From contig JACKKO010000002.1 of NCBI GenBank assembly GCA_024236395.1, positions 62,001-126,000 on the forward strand: a stretch of 64,000 nt of DNA, given 5' to 3'. Below are positions 34,728-44,923 of this stretch, piece by piece (position 1 is the stretch's first letter; each line of letters starts with the position of its first letter). The position numbers were made by a program, and so were the translations under genes. Under the pieces are notes generated by a model, which was not told where the DNA came from, ran no database searches, and was given only the letters and a program-made list of their open reading frames with translations. This DNA is from Hyphomicrobiales bacterium (lineage in GTDB: Bacteria; Pseudomonadota; Alphaproteobacteria; Rickettsiales; JACKKO01).

Positions 34728-35174
34728 TTAGCCCGCCTTTTGCCAGCTACCTTTTTCATCCTGTTGCCAGTAGGTCAGCGTATGACCGGCATCCTTCAGG
34801 CGTTTCCAGCGGGCACGCGCCTGCTTCACTGCTTCTTCGTCCCCACCATCAAACATATCCATACAGCGCTCAAACTCACCGATATACGCCGTTTCCCGAC
34901 CATCCACCAGTACCAGAAAATTGGCCTGGTTTGGGTTTTCCTCTTCCAGCGTCAGATACACCGGCTGACGCTCCGGCTGCCCTTCGGACTTCATGCCGTG
35001 CGGAATAAAGGTTTTCGTCGTCGTCCAGAGCTGGTCGTTCAGCAGCTTCAGCCGTGCTTCATCCTGCCCCAACACCACGGCTCGCCCGCCGTTTTCCAGC
35101 ACTTTCACCAGCAAACGCGGTAGTACCCGTTCCAGCGGGGAGGCTGTCAAATGATAGAAGCTGATCTCCGTCAC
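34728..35174 (-). CDS. holC: DNA polymerase III chi subunit
   Basis: 148 aa. Recognised from 'EISFYHLTASPLERVLPRLLVKVLENG' and the C-terminal 'ARARWKRLKDAGHTLTYWQQDE'. Chi links the clamp loader to single-stranded DNA-binding protein. It follows pepA by 12 nt, the standard pepA-holC pair. Confidence 0.95.
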   Translation of the reverse strand: MTEISFYHLTASPLERVLPRLLVKVLENGGRAVVLGQDEARLKLLNDQLWTTTKTFIPHGMKSEGQPERQPVYLTLEEENPNQANFLVLVDGRETAYIGEFERCMDMFDGGDEEAVKQARARWKRLKDAGHTLTYWQQDEKGSWQKAG

Positions 35175-35186
35175 AACCGAACCAAC

Positions 35187-36683
35187 CTAATGCTTCTCAT
35201 AATAATCATGCACCAAGCGATTCAGCAGACGCACACCGAAGCCCACGGCACCTTTAGGTGTAATATCCCTGCCTTTTTTATCCCAGGCCATCCCGGCAAT
35301 ATCCAGATGCGCCCAAGGCACCTCATTGACAAAACGTTGCAGGAACTGCGCCGCCGTGATGCTTCCTGCCCCACGCCCATCGCCGATATTTTTCATATCT
35401 GCAATGGTAGAATCGATCATTTTGTCATACTCTTTACCCAGCGGGAACCGCCAGACACGCTCCCCGGAAACCTCTCCCGCTTTACTCAGTCGCTCAGAAA
35501 GTTCATCATCATTAGAGAATAGCCCGGCATATTGGTCGGCCAGCGCCACCACAATCGCCCCGGTCAGCGTTGCCAGGTTCACCATAAATTTCGGCTTGAA
35601 GCGATCCTGCGTGTACCACAGCGCATCCGCCAGCACCAGCCGCCCTTCGGCATCGGTATTCAGCACCTCAATTGTCTGCCCGGACATGCTTTTAACAATA
35701 TCGCTTGGGCGTTGAGCGTTGCCATCCGGCATATTTTCCACCAGGCCAATTACCCCTACGGCATTCACATTTGCTTTTCGCTTAGCCAATGCAGAAAGCA
35801 AGCCTACCACTGCAGCAGAGCCGCCCATATCATATTTCATATCCTCCATGCCTTGTGCAGGCTTAATGGAGATTCCGCCTGTATCAAACGTTACACCTTT
35901 GCCAACAAAGGCAATCGGCGTATCACTCTTACTACCGCCACTCCATTGTAATACCACTAGCTGGGACTCACTGGCACTTCCCTGCCCAACACCGAGCAAC
36001 GCCCCCATGCCCAACTTCTGCATTTCTTTTTCGCCCAATACCTCAATTTTTAGGCCTAATTTTTTGAGATTCTTACAGAATTCAGCATATGTCTCTGGAT
36101 TTAATTCATTAGGTGGTTCTGAAACTAAATCACGTGCGATAAAGACCCCCTCAGAAACTGCGGCCAATGGCTCATACTCATTTTTTGCATCTTTGTGGCC
36201 GTCCAGCCGCACTGTTAAATTCTCCAGTGTTGGCTTATCCTCATCTTTGCGTTTGGTGAAATATTTATCAAAGCTATAACTGGCCAGCAGCGCCCCATTA
36301 GCAATGAGTGCCGCCGCACGTCCTGCCGTAACACCCCCCAGTCCGGTTTCTAATACCAGTGCTGCTTTATCTGCACGGACGCGATTTAAGTACGTCACTA
36401 CCTTACCCCCCAGTGCCTCAATATCGGTATCCTTTTCCAGGTCTTTCTGTTCACCTACACCTAACAGCACAATGCGCTCCTGTTTTACAGAAGCTCCTGG
36501 AATCACCGAAAGCAGCTTACCTTTCTCCCCTTTGAAATCCGCACCCTTGATCGCCCGTGCCAACGCCCCGTCGGATTGCTTATCCAGCTCCGCTGCCAGG
36601 GGTGAAAGTTTTAAATCTTTCCCTACCGTAAAAATAACCGTGGTTTCCTTATTTAGTGCGACTTCAGCAAAACGTAATTCCAT
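35187..36683 (-). CDS. pepA: Leucyl aminopeptidase (M17)
   Basis: 498 aa. Cytosolic di-zinc aminopeptidase. Catalytic and metal residues lie in 'FVGKGVTFDTGGISIKP' (Lys, Asp), 'MKYDMGGSAAVVG' (Asp) and the family signature NTDAEGRLVLAD. Full length; AGAGG precedes the ATG. Divergent from lptF with 77 bp between the starts. Confidence 0.98.
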   Translation of the reverse strand: MELRFAEVALNKETTVIFTVGKDLKLSPLAAELDKQSDGALARAIKGADFKGEKGKLLSVIPGASVKQERIVLLGVGEQKDLEKDTDIEALGGKVVTYLNRVRADKAALVLETGLGGVTAGRAAALIANGALLASYSFDKYFTKRKDEDKPTLENLTVRLDGHKDAKNEYEPLAAVSEGVFIARDLVSEPPNELNPETYAEFCKNLKKLGLKIEVLGEKEMQKLGMGALLGVGQGSASESQLVVLQWSGGSKSDTPIAFVGKGVTFDTGGISIKPAQGMEDMKYDMGGSAAVVGLLSALAKRKANVNAVGVIGLVENMPDGNAQRPSDIVKSMSGQTIEVLNTDAEGRLVLADALWYTQDRFKPKFMVNLATLTGAIVVALADQYAGLFSNDDELSERLSKAGEVSGERVWRFPLGKEYDKMIDSTIADMKNIGDGRGAGSITAAQFLQRFVNEVPWAHLDIAGMAWDKKGRDITPKGAVGFGVRLLNRLVHDYYEKH

Positions 36684-36760
36684 AGAGTGCCTCTTATGCT
36701 TGCGATTGGTTAGTGTGAACGGTAGATTATCCCGTATTCAAACGGGGCATACTGTATCAA

Positions 36761-37918
36761 ATGTACCAATATAGTAAATACATAATCTGGCGTGTGCTTG
36801 GCCCTGCGGCATTGATATGCTTTAGCCTCACGGCGATTGTATGGCTCACGCAGTCGTTGCGCTTTGTGGACCTGATTGTCAACCGCGGGCTGGATTTAAA
36901 GACATTCCTGTTCCTGACTTCGCTGATTCTGCCCTCCCTCCTGTGGGTTCTGGTACCCATTGCACTGTTCATCAGCACGATGCTGGTATTCCAGCGCATG
37001 ACAATAGACAATGAGTTGACGGTGCTGAAAAGCGGTGGCATCGGCACCTATGGCCTGCTCAAACCAGTACTGGTGCTGGCAGGGTATGCAATTTTAATCT
37101 CTGCACTCATCGGCTTTTACCTGATGCCACTCTCTTACCGGCAGTTTAAAGACCTCCAGGCATTCGTACGTGATAATTATGTTTCTATCCTTTTACAGGA
37201 GGGTGTATTTGTATCACCCGTAAAGGGATTAACCGTCTATATCCGGGAACGCGGTGAAGATGGCATGTTACATGGCCTGCTGGTACATGACGAACGTGAT
37301 CCCGTACATCCATCCACAATGATGGCCAAAAGTGGCCAGCTCATTCAAAGCACCCAAGGTCCGCAATTTATCCTGCAAAATGGCACACGACAGGAAATGG
37401 ACAAAACCCGCCGCAAGCTCTCGCTGCTGTTCTTTGACCGCTATGCTTTTGCGATCAATGTCTATGCGGAACCCGTAGAAGAACGTTGGCGGGAACCAAA
37501 AGAACGTTTTCCGAGTGAATTATTGGAAACTGACCATGAAGGCGCTTCCACGGAGATTATCCAGAAATTAAACAATAAACTGCGTGCCGAGCTACACCAG
37601 CGGCTCACCTGGCCATTTTATAACCTTTTACTGGTGCTAATGGCTGCCGCACCCTTCCTGACGGGTAGTTTTAACCGACGTGGTCAGTGGCGGAGGGCTG
37701 TAATCTGGACCGTAGGGTCAGTGACCGTATTGATTATAAATTTTAGTATTTCCAGCGCTGCAACAAGTTATGGATGGATGATACCGCTGATGTATCTTCT
37801 GCCAGTGTCAGTGATTGCGTTAATGATATACTTGTTTGGCGGAAAACCCTCCAAAACCGTCAAAAAACGTTCTTTCCCACCAATGATTCCACATTTACAT
37901 CATGAGGCACACTCATGA
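36761..37918 (+). CDS. lptF: LPS export ABC transporter permease LptF
   Basis: 385 aa. Six transmembrane helices in the YjgP/YjgQ pattern (three at each end, about residues 10-115 and 285-370) around a periplasmic beta-jellyroll. 'ELTVLKSGGIGTYGLL' near residue 88 is the coupling region for LptB. Part of LptB2FG, which extracts LPS from the inner membrane. Its stop overlaps lptG by 4 nt. Confidence 0.95.
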   Translation: MYQYSKYIIWRVLGPAALICFSLTAIVWLTQSLRFVDLIVNRGLDLKTFLFLTSLILPSLLWVLVPIALFISTMLVFQRMTIDNELTVLKSGGIGTYGLLKPVLVLAGYAILISALIGFYLMPLSYRQFKDLQAFVRDNYVSILLQEGVFVSPVKGLTVYIRERGEDGMLHGLLVHDERDPVHPSTMMAKSGQLIQSTQGPQFILQNGTRQEMDKTRRKLSLLFFDRYAFAINVYAEPVEERWREPKERFPSELLETDHEGASTEIIQKLNNKLRAELHQRLTWPFYNLLLVLMAAAPFLTGSFNRRGQWRRAVIWTVGSVTVLIINFSISSAATSYGWMIPLMYLLPVSVIALMIYLFGGKPSKTVKKRSFPPMIPHLHHEAHS

Positions 37919-39027
37919 AGATGCCACTACGTTTCTCGCTGTATATCAGCAAGCAGTTTCTCATCAGCACGCTAATTGTTTTCTGTGCGTTTTCTGTCAT
38001 TGTGTTCCTAGTGGATATGATGGAATTGCTACGCCGTGCCCAAAGCCGTGAGGTGCCACTCTATATCGTACTGCAAATGGCATTACTGCGTATGCCGCTG
38101 ATGATCCAGAAGATGGGGCCATTTGTGATCCTTGTCGGGGCAATATTATCGTTATCACGTCTGACACGGAATAATGAACTGATCATCGCCCGTGCCTCTG
38201 GCATTTCTGCCTGGCAATTTTTGATGCCGGTCGTACTTTCTGCGCTGGGAATTGGTATTTTTATGGTCACCATCCTCAATCCGCTGGGATGCACCATGCT
38301 CTCGCGCTACGAATTTCTGGAAGGCAAATACCTGCACGGCCGCACTAGCATGCTGGCAGTTTCCTCTTCCGGACTGTGGCTCAAACAAAAACGCTATGAG
38401 GAAGAAAGCGATACACCTTCTGGCGAAATTATCCTGCATGCTGCCCGTGCCGGACAGGATGAGGTGGAATTGTTTGATGTGACTGCCTTTGTCTATGACG
38501 CGGAAGATCGATTTGTAGAACGTATTGACGCCAAGAAGGCCGAACTGGCCAGTGATTTCTGGCGCTTACAGGATGTACTGATCGCTACCCATGATGAGTA
38601 TGCCCGCCCGCTGGATGAATACTTTCTACCAACTAACCTCACCTTTGAACAAATCCATGATAGCCTGGCCTCGCCGGAAACCATTTCGTTCTGGTCGCTC
38701 CCTGGCTTTATTCAGACACTCAAAGAGGCCGGATTCTCGGCACTACGGCACCGACTATACTGGCACATGACACTGGTCAGCCCGTTACTGTTTGCCGCCA
38801 TGGTGCTAATCGCAGCAATCTTTTCCTTCAGTCTGCCTCGCAAAGGACAAAGTGGGCTGCTAATTACCGCTAGTATTATCACCGGCTTTCTTATATATTT
38901 TCTCACGAATCTGGTATCCACGTTCGGGCTTTCCGGAAGCATCCCGGTTCCTTTGGCGGCATGGATCCCCGTAATTATTGCGCTTCTTGCCGGTGCAGGG
39001 AGTGTGCTTCACCTGGAGGATGGTTAA
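37915..39027 (+). CDS. lptG: LPS export ABC transporter permease LptG
   Basis: 370 aa, same six-helix plus jellyroll layout as LptF, with 'LTRNNELIIARASGISAWQFLMPV' near residue 80-105. Partner of LptF. The 3' end just overlaps the start of lptD. Confidence 0.95.
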   Translation: MKMPLRFSLYISKQFLISTLIVFCAFSVIVFLVDMMELLRRAQSREVPLYIVLQMALLRMPLMIQKMGPFVILVGAILSLSRLTRNNELIIARASGISAWQFLMPVVLSALGIGIFMVTILNPLGCTMLSRYEFLEGKYLHGRTSMLAVSSSGLWLKQKRYEEESDTPSGEIILHAARAGQDEVELFDVTAFVYDAEDRFVERIDAKKAELASDFWRLQDVLIATHDEYARPLDEYFLPTNLTFEQIHDSLASPETISFWSLPGFIQTLKEAGFSALRHRLYWHMTLVSPLLFAAMVLIAAIFSFSLPRKGQSGLLITASIITGFLIYFLTNLVSTFGLSGSIPVPLAAWIPVIIALLAGAGSVLHLEDG

Positions 39028-41212
39028 ACGCGTGACAGCCCGTTTTCGTTTTTTACGTTCTGGTTTCAAATATAACATGCTATGGGCCACGCTACCGGTT
39101 GCGCTCATGTATCATGCGGCGCACAGTGCCGACCTGAAGACAGGCCTGCGCCCGGATAATTCCCCGGCCGCGTTTGAGGCGGATGATCTTGGCTATGAGG
39201 CGGAAACTGGCGATATTACTGCCTCTGGCAATGTGGAAGTAACGCAGGGAAAGCGGAAATTGAAGGCAGACAGTGTCAGCTATAACCAAAAAACCCGCAT
39301 GATCTCCGCCAAGGGGAATATCGAGCTGAAAGACCCCGCCGGACATACATTCTTTGCAGATAGTGCTGAACTGGAGGATTCACTGGAAAAAGGCCATATT
39401 GATAATATGGCGGGTTTACTCAGCGGCTCCACCTATGTTGCCGCCACCGAGGCGGAACGGCAAGACAAAGACCATTTCTCACTGAAAAATTTCTTCTTCA
39501 CCCCCTGTAATATCTGTAATGGCAGAACTCAACGCACCGCCCTGTGGAATCTACGCGCCGGCCATGTCAAACTGGATCAGCAGGAACAAAGTGTAAAATA
39601 TAAGGATGCCTACCTTGAGATATTTGGTACTCCTGTATTATACACCCCCTATCTCAGCCACCCCATGCCGGATGCCACGCGCAAAAGCGGCATCCTGATG
39701 CCATCCTATAAGGGGAGCAATACGTTGGGTGCCAGTGTCAAAGTCCCGTATTATATCAGCATCGCCGAAAATAAAGACGCCACCATCGCGCCTATCTTCA
39801 CTACGGAAGAAGGCATCGTGATGACGGGCGAATACCGTCACCTCACCCGCTATGGCCAATATGAACTGCGCGGCAGCATTACCAACCCGAAGGAACGGGA
39901 CGTTTTCGGTAATGAGATCGAGGGCCGCAAGATACGGGGCCATATTGAAGGAATTGGGCATTTTAACTTTGAGAATAGCTGGTCAGCGGGCTTTAATGCC
40001 AAGCGCTCCAGCGATGATACGTATCTGCAGCGTTACAGCTTTGATAACGAAGACTTGTTGACTTCCCGTGGGTATGTGCAGCGTATTGAAGGACGGGATT
40101 ATATTGGTATGCAAGCCTATTCCTTCCAGGGGCTGAATGCCGATGATGATCCGGATACCACACCGTTGATCCTGCCGCTCATTGATACCCATATCGAGCG
40201 CCCCACTGGTTATGCTAATTCCATGTGGACATGGGATGCCAATGCGCTTTCACTACTACGGGGTGAAGGTGCAGATAGCCGTCGCCTTTCCTCCACACTG
40301 GCATGGGTACTCCCTCATATTACGCCGGGCGGGCATATTCTTAACCTAATAACCAGTGTTCGTGGCGATGTATACCATGTACAAAACGTCCCCGACCCGT
40401 TGAACTCCGCTAAAGATCAGGAAGGGCTCACCGGGCGCTTCATGCCGGAAGCCAAGTTGGCGTGGAATTATCCCGTCATGCAAAACTTCAGTCATGCCCG
40501 TGTGATGCTGGAACCCATGGCAGAAGTAATCCTTTCGCCGTATGGCAATAACCCGAATAAAATCCCCAACGAAGATAGCCAGCAGCTGGAACTTTCAGAT
40601 TTTAACCTGTTCAGCAGCAACCACTATACCGGGCTGGACCGTGTAGAAGGCGGGCCACGTACAAACTATGGTGTTCGCGGGGGCATTTACCGCACCAAGG
40701 GGCCGGAACATATCACCTTCCTGCTGGGTCAGAACTACCGTACCAAAAAAGATGCCAATTTTGCCGTCGGTAGCGGGCTGGATGATAACTTCTCTGATTA
40801 CGTAGGCCGTATCACTGCCTCCAATGGCGATAATATGGATGTATCCTATCGTTTCCGTGTGGATAAGGACGATGGCAGCTTCCGCCGCAATGAAGTGCTT
40901 ACCACGCTTCAGCTATCCCCGCTGAGCCTGCGTGCCGGGTATGTCCAGCTGGACGATGAAACAACCTTTATCAAGGAAGAGGCACTCGCTAATATTTCCT
41001 ATCGCTTCACTGATGATTGGACATTCTTTGCCAATGGCCGGCGGGATCTGGCCGATAATGGCGGCTGGATCGAAACCGGCGCGGGTATTGCATATGAAAA
41101 TGAATGCCTTATTATCTCTACAGCGCTCCGCCGGGAATATGTGCGGGATCGGGATATTGAACCCAACACCTCGGTCGTGCTGGAAATTGGTCTGAAACAC
41201 CTTGGGATATAA
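39020..41212 (+). CDS. lptD: LPS assembly protein LptD
   Basis: 730 aa. Outer-membrane beta-barrel that inserts LPS with LptE. Signal sequence up to about residue 32 (AHSA), an OstA/LptA-like N-terminal domain ('TGDITASGNVEVTQGKRKL', residues about 50-150), the 'PCNICNG' cysteine pair, then the barrel. ATG 39020 directly follows GGAGG, which is too close, so GTG 39032 is also possible. The gene overlaps lptG by 8 nt. Confidence 0.94.
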   Translation: MVKRVTARFRFLRSGFKYNMLWATLPVALMYHAAHSADLKTGLRPDNSPAAFEADDLGYEAETGDITASGNVEVTQGKRKLKADSVSYNQKTRMISAKGNIELKDPAGHTFFADSAELEDSLEKGHIDNMAGLLSGSTYVAATEAERQDKDHFSLKNFFFTPCNICNGRTQRTALWNLRAGHVKLDQQEQSVKYKDAYLEIFGTPVLYTPYLSHPMPDATRKSGILMPSYKGSNTLGASVKVPYYISIAENKDATIAPIFTTEEGIVMTGEYRHLTRYGQYELRGSITNPKERDVFGNEIEGRKIRGHIEGIGHFNFENSWSAGFNAKRSSDDTYLQRYSFDNEDLLTSRGYVQRIEGRDYIGMQAYSFQGLNADDDPDTTPLILPLIDTHIERPTGYANSMWTWDANALSLLRGEGADSRRLSSTLAWVLPHITPGGHILNLITSVRGDVYHVQNVPDPLNSAKDQEGLTGRFMPEAKLAWNYPVMQNFSHARVMLEPMAEVILSPYGNNPNKIPNEDSQQLELSDFNLFSSNHYTGLDRVEGGPRTNYGVRGGIYRTKGPEHITFLLGQNYRTKKDANFAVGSGLDDNFSDYVGRITASNGDNMDVSYRFRVDKDDGSFRRNEVLTTLQLSPLSLRAGYVQLDDETTFIKEEALANISYRFTDDWTFFANGRRDLADNGGWIETGAGIAYENECLIISTALRREYVRDRDIEPNTSVVLEIGLKHLGI

Positions 41213-41213
41213 T

Positions 41214-42311
41214 ATGCGTTTTTCCTCCCTGCTGGTCGTCAGTCTGCTGGTTTGCCTTCTGGCATCGCCACTGCATGCAACACAATACGGTATTGCCGCA
41301 GTGGTTAATGGTACAGCGATCACGAACCATGATGTGGACGAGCGGCTTAAATTCGTAATGGCAAGTTCGCGTCTACCGAAAACATCGGAAACAAAAAATA
41401 AAATTCGTCCACAAATCCTGCAATTCATGATTAATGAAGAGCTACAAAAGCAGGAAGCGGAACGTCTGGATATCAGTATTACTGAAGACGATATGAAAAA
41501 TGCCATCGCCGAGGTGGAAGAGCAATACCGCCTGGGTAAAGGTAAATTCGATGAATATGTGCGCGGTCTTGGCATTAGCCGTACCAGTGTAACAGAGCAG
41601 TTAAAAGCCCAGTTAATGTGGCAACGCGTACTGGCGCGCAAGGTCCGCAACCGGATCAGCGTTACGCCAGAGGAAATCGAACGCATTCGCGCGCGCGCAG
41701 CTGAACGCAAAGGGGATCCGGAAGCTGATATTTCCATTATGCTACTGCCAGTACAGAGCAAGGAAAAAGAGCAGGAAGTGCATGACATGGCAAATAATCT
41801 GGTGGATTCCAGCCGTCGTGAGGATAATTTTGCGGAACTGGCACGCCAGTTTTCTGCGGAAAGCTCCGCCAAAAGCGGCGGGCATATTGGCTGGCTGCGT
41901 TTGGCGGACGTTAACCCGGTACTCCGCAAGGCCATCCATGGGCTGCGCGCCGGAGATATTAGCAATCCTGTCCGTGCCGACGAGGGCTATCTGATTGTCA
42001 AAGTCCATGCGTTGCGCAACGAATCTGCCCGCGCTCCTACCCAGCAAGAGCTGGAAAAAATGGCACTGATGGATTTAATGAATCACGAAGCCCAGCGCTA
42101 CATCAAGAAACTGCGCGAACAATCCTTCATCGAAATCAGAAGTCGCGGATGCACTTGCGGCGTTGCTTCCCTGCCTCCCTTTGCGCAAGTAATTCGTGAA
42201 TACGACCCGAGCGCCGATAAAAAACTCGGGCAGAATTTTCTGCTGGATACCTTCATCACCAATCGTATCGCAGCCTCTGCACATATCACACCAGAGACAA
42301 CCGGTTATTGA
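41214..42311 (+). CDS. surA: SurA-like periplasmic peptidyl-prolyl isomerase, fused out of frame to a broken rsmA
   Basis: Signal peptide (about 21 residues, ending LHA-TQ), SurA N-terminal chaperone domain ('VNGTAITNHDVDERL...QILQFMINEELQKQEA'), and one parvulin domain ending 'GWLRLADVNPVL' to 'GYLIVKVHALR'. Outer-membrane protein chaperone. The SurA part ends near residue 308 ('RYIKKLREQSFIEI', about 42136). The last ~55 residues ('PPFAQVIREYD', 'KKLGQNFLLD') are the N-terminus of RsmA, read in because of frame disruption. I do not think this is a true fusion. The usual pdxA between surA and rsmA is missing. Confidence 0.88.
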   Translation: MRFSSLLVVSLLVCLLASPLHATQYGIAAVVNGTAITNHDVDERLKFVMASSRLPKTSETKNKIRPQILQFMINEELQKQEAERLDISITEDDMKNAIAEVEEQYRLGKGKFDEYVRGLGISRTSVTEQLKAQLMWQRVLARKVRNRISVTPEEIERIRARAAERKGDPEADISIMLLPVQSKEKEQEVHDMANNLVDSSRREDNFAELARQFSAESSAKSGGHIGWLRLADVNPVLRKAIHGLRAGDISNPVRADEGYLIVKVHALRNESARAPTQQELEKMALMDLMNHEAQRYIKKLREQSFIEIRSRGCTCGVASLPPFAQVIREYDPSADKKLGQNFLLDTFITNRIAASAHITPETTGY

Positions 42312-42994
42312 GATCGGCCCCTCGCCCTGGTGGACTAACGCGGCGCTACTGCTGGCCGAACAAAGCATCTGCTGGCCATCGAGAGAAAGATACACGTTGT
42401 GTCGCGGCGTTGCAGAATATCGCCCACGTGGCAGATGGTGCTTACATATTAAAGCCGATGAACGGAAAGCCGACATCCTGCACCGATAACATAGGCTTCA
42501 CGCAGGATGCGTATCATCGCTAACCTGCCTTATAATATCGCTACCCCTGCTACTATTTGGCTGGCTGGAGCAATTACCGCACATTCACGGCATGACATTG
42601 ACAGCCAGCGTGAAGTCGCTGGAACGCATTATCGCCGCCCCGGATACTAAGGCCTATGGCCGTTTGAGCGTCATGTGCCAGTGGCTGTGCACCATTCGGC
42701 CGGTGATGCAGCTCAAACCCCATGCCTTTGTACCTGCACCCAAAGTGCACTCGACCGTGTTGGAATTCATTCCACGTAAAGAACCTCTTGCTCCTGCCCT
42801 TTACTCAATGGAAACGGTATGTCGTATTGCCTTTGGCTAACGGCGCAAAAATGCTGCGCAGCAGCCTGAAGCAATTATGGGATTCCCCGGAAACCTTATT
42901 GAAAACGCTGGGTATCAACCCGGAAGCGCGGGCAGAAACACTTACGATCCCACAGTTTTGCACGCTGGCGCGGGCACTGGATCCCGCAAAATAA
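42133..42994 (+). pseudogene. rsmA: 16S rRNA dimethyladenosine transferase, multiply frameshifted
   Basis: Pieces of KsgA/RsmA appear in order but in alternating frames: 'SEVADALAAL', 'FAQVIREYD...KKLGQNFLLD', 'VIEIGP', 'PGGLTR', 'DTRCVAALQNIAHVADGA', 'RIIANLPYNIATP', 'LLFGWLEQLPHIHGMTL', 'IIAAPDTKAYGRLSVMCQW' with 'LKPHAFVPAPKVHSTVLEFI', and 'KMLRSSLKQLWDSPETLL' to the stop at 42994. At least six indels are needed. Residues between the indels are well conserved, so either decay is recent or the consensus sequence is wrong here. RsmA dimethylates A1518/A1519 of 16S rRNA. Confidence 0.85.
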
Positions 42995-43156
42995 CAAGAT
43001 AAAAGCGCTGGGTGAACCACGCAGATGCTAACGACCATTCCTGCCAGACATTAAACGCGGTCAGCGAAATGCCATAGGCCGCCAGTGTCGCCAGTGGATG
43101 CCGCCAGCAATGGTAATGGCAAATGGCTACGCCGCAATGCCTCCACCGTCAACACA

Positions 43157-44188
43157 TCAGCAGGGGAAATGCACACAGATCACCCCCCAGATACCCCATA
43201 TCCAGCCAGAGCTGCAGCACGGCGTTGTGTGGATGCGCAGGCGTTGCCAGCGATTGACCGTCACCCGGTTATAGATAATCCTTTCCTCTGCCCCCGGGAT
43301 AAACTTGGACGCATTCATCCCATAGCCCAGCCACGGACGCTTTTTGGCATTCTGCATCACGAATTCCCAGATCAGCAGGCGGTGAAAATTGCTGTCGGGA
43401 AGATTCTGTGCCCAGCCCGGCATGTCATTGCTATCCAGTTGCCGTGCCAGATGCGGTAACGCCAGAACCAATACAGCCGCCAGCACTGCCAAAAGCTTCA
43501 GGCCATGTCCACGCAGCAAATAAACATACAAAAATACCAGTGTCGCTCCCAGAAAGCCCATGATCGCTGACATACTTTCCAGTTGCAGCAATATGCCAAG
43601 CACCACAACCCACAGCCCCAGCGCCGCCATGTAACGCCGCGGCCCTTCCAGCTGTCGTACCACTGCCAGCATAAATGGCCAGGCAATCAGCGCCAGGAAG
43701 GTCGCACCACGATTCAGATCATGCATCAGGAAGCCGCGTCCACTGCCAATCATCTGCCGGATCGCACGGGAGATAATGCCACCCGTCCCTACTTCAAAAA
43801 TCAGGAAGAGTACCGCCACTACAAACCCAAAAATCAGCGCCAACCGCATCCTTTCCTGCTGCATCGCCATGCTGTGTTTCAGTGTGTAATATGCCACCAA
43901 ACCGGCCAGCAATACCCCGCTTACCTTACCCCAGCTTTCCAGCGCGTAACTTGGACTCAGTGCCCAACCTGTTACCATCAGCCCCCAACCGGAAAGCATA
44001 ATCAACAGCAGCACCGGCGGACGGGCCTCTCCCAGCTTTTCCCAGCGGAAATGTTGCAGCACAAAGAGGATACAGGGTAATGCCAGCAATGCCAGTATGG
44101 GCGTCAGCACCAGCCCGGAGAACATCGCTGCTACCGGCGCCAACCCAAGCAAAATGATCGTGGTGGCGCTGGTAAGCCGCGGGATCAT
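43157..44188 (-). CDS. O-antigen ligase family protein (WaaL/Wzy_C), 3' end frameshifted
   Basis: 343 aa as it stands. At least eight membrane helices and the Wzy_C pattern, with 'FHRLLIWEFVMQNAKKRPWLGYGMNASKF' around residues 265-293 giving the active-site loop region. Frame breaks occur after NRVTV (about 43258) and again downstream: the expected C-terminus (QSLATPAHPHNAVLQLWLD, then VLTVEALRRSHLPLP, then LATLAAYGISLTAFNVW) continues in other frames down to about 42,990. Joins O-antigen or similar polymers to lipid A core. Its stop codon region and gmk overlap (ATGA). Confidence 0.8.
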   Translation of the reverse strand: MIPRLTSATTIILLGLAPVAAMFSGLVLTPILALLALPCILFVLQHFRWEKLGEARPPVLLLIMLSGWGLMVTGWALSPSYALESWGKVSGVLLAGLVAYYTLKHSMAMQQERMRLALIFGFVVAVLFLIFEVGTGGIISRAIRQMIGSGRGFLMHDLNRGATFLALIAWPFMLAVVRQLEGPRRYMAALGLWVVVLGILLQLESMSAIMGFLGATLVFLYVYLLRGHGLKLLAVLAAVLVLALPHLARQLDSNDMPGWAQNLPDSNFHRLLIWEFVMQNAKKRPWLGYGMNASKFIPGAEERIIYNRVTVNRWQRLRIHTTPCCSSGWIWGIWGVICVHFPC

Positions 44189-44823
44189 ACGCTAAGCAGC
44201 CTATCAACAAACATTTCCAGCCCATGCTGCCGCACGCGGCGCAACCGCTCTGCCTGAAGAATCGCATGGATGGCTTGCAGGCTCTTTTCTACATCGTGAT
44301 TCACCATCACGTAGTCATAGGCATGCCAGTGGCTGATCTCGTCACTGGCCTTGGACATCCGGGTACGGATGGTTTCCTCATCATCCTGCGCGCGGGTACG
44401 TAAACGCTTTTCCAGCTCCGCCATAGAAGGCGGCAGGATAAATACACTCACCACATCCCCCCGGCAACGCGTGGTGATTTGCTCCGTACCCTGCCAGTCA
44501 ATATCGAACAATACGTCAACTCCCGCATCCAGCTGGCGTTCCACCACCTCCGCCGGCGTACCATAGAGCCGCCCAAATACCTCGGCATATTCCAGGAACT
44601 CGTTACGGTCAATCCGGCGGCGGAAGCTGGCTTCATCCACAAAGTAATAATCCCTCCCCTCTACTTCGTTGGGGCGCTTATTCCGCGTGGTGACGGACAC
44701 CGACATTTTCAGGTTTAGGTCTTTTTCCAGCAGCAGGCGCGAGAGCGTGGTCTTCCCCGCCCCGGAAGGCGAGGAAAGCACAAACATAAATCCACGTCGG
44801 GAAATAGTGGTATCCAAAGTCAT
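44185..44823 (-). CDS. gmk: Guanylate kinase
   Basis: 212 aa from ATG 44823. P-loop SSPSGAGKTTL near residue 17, 'SVTTRNKRPNEVEGRDYYFV' GMP-binding region, and 'DVLFDIDWQG'. Phosphorylates GMP to GDP. An upstream frame extension (8 residues) lacks the family's features and is left out. Confidence 0.97.
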   Translation of the reverse strand: MTLDTTISRRGFMFVLSSPSGAGKTTLSRLLLEKDLNLKMSVSVTTRNKRPNEVEGRDYYFVDEASFRRRIDRNEFLEYAEVFGRLYGTPAEVVERQLDAGVDVLFDIDWQGTEQITTRCRGDVVSVFILPPSMAELEKRLRTRAQDDEETIRTRMSKASDEISHWHAYDYVMVNHDVEKSLQAIHAILQAERLRRVRQHGLEMFVDRLLSV

Positions 44824-44923
44824 TGCGCTGCATTCTAACCGCAGCACAGAAAAAAATCACCGGGAAAATAACATCACGCCAGAGAACACCCTAGCGTCTA
44901 TTATATACAACAAACAACTCCAG

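Noticed and set aside
40913..41965. 350-codon open frame on the minus strand
   Set aside because: Antisense to lptD and surA, which have clear family motifs; Ser/Arg-rich composition is typical of a shadow frame.
41214..42311. SurA-RsmA fusion protein
   Set aside because: The RsmA part continues in other frames with many breaks, so the apparent fusion is a by-product of indels.
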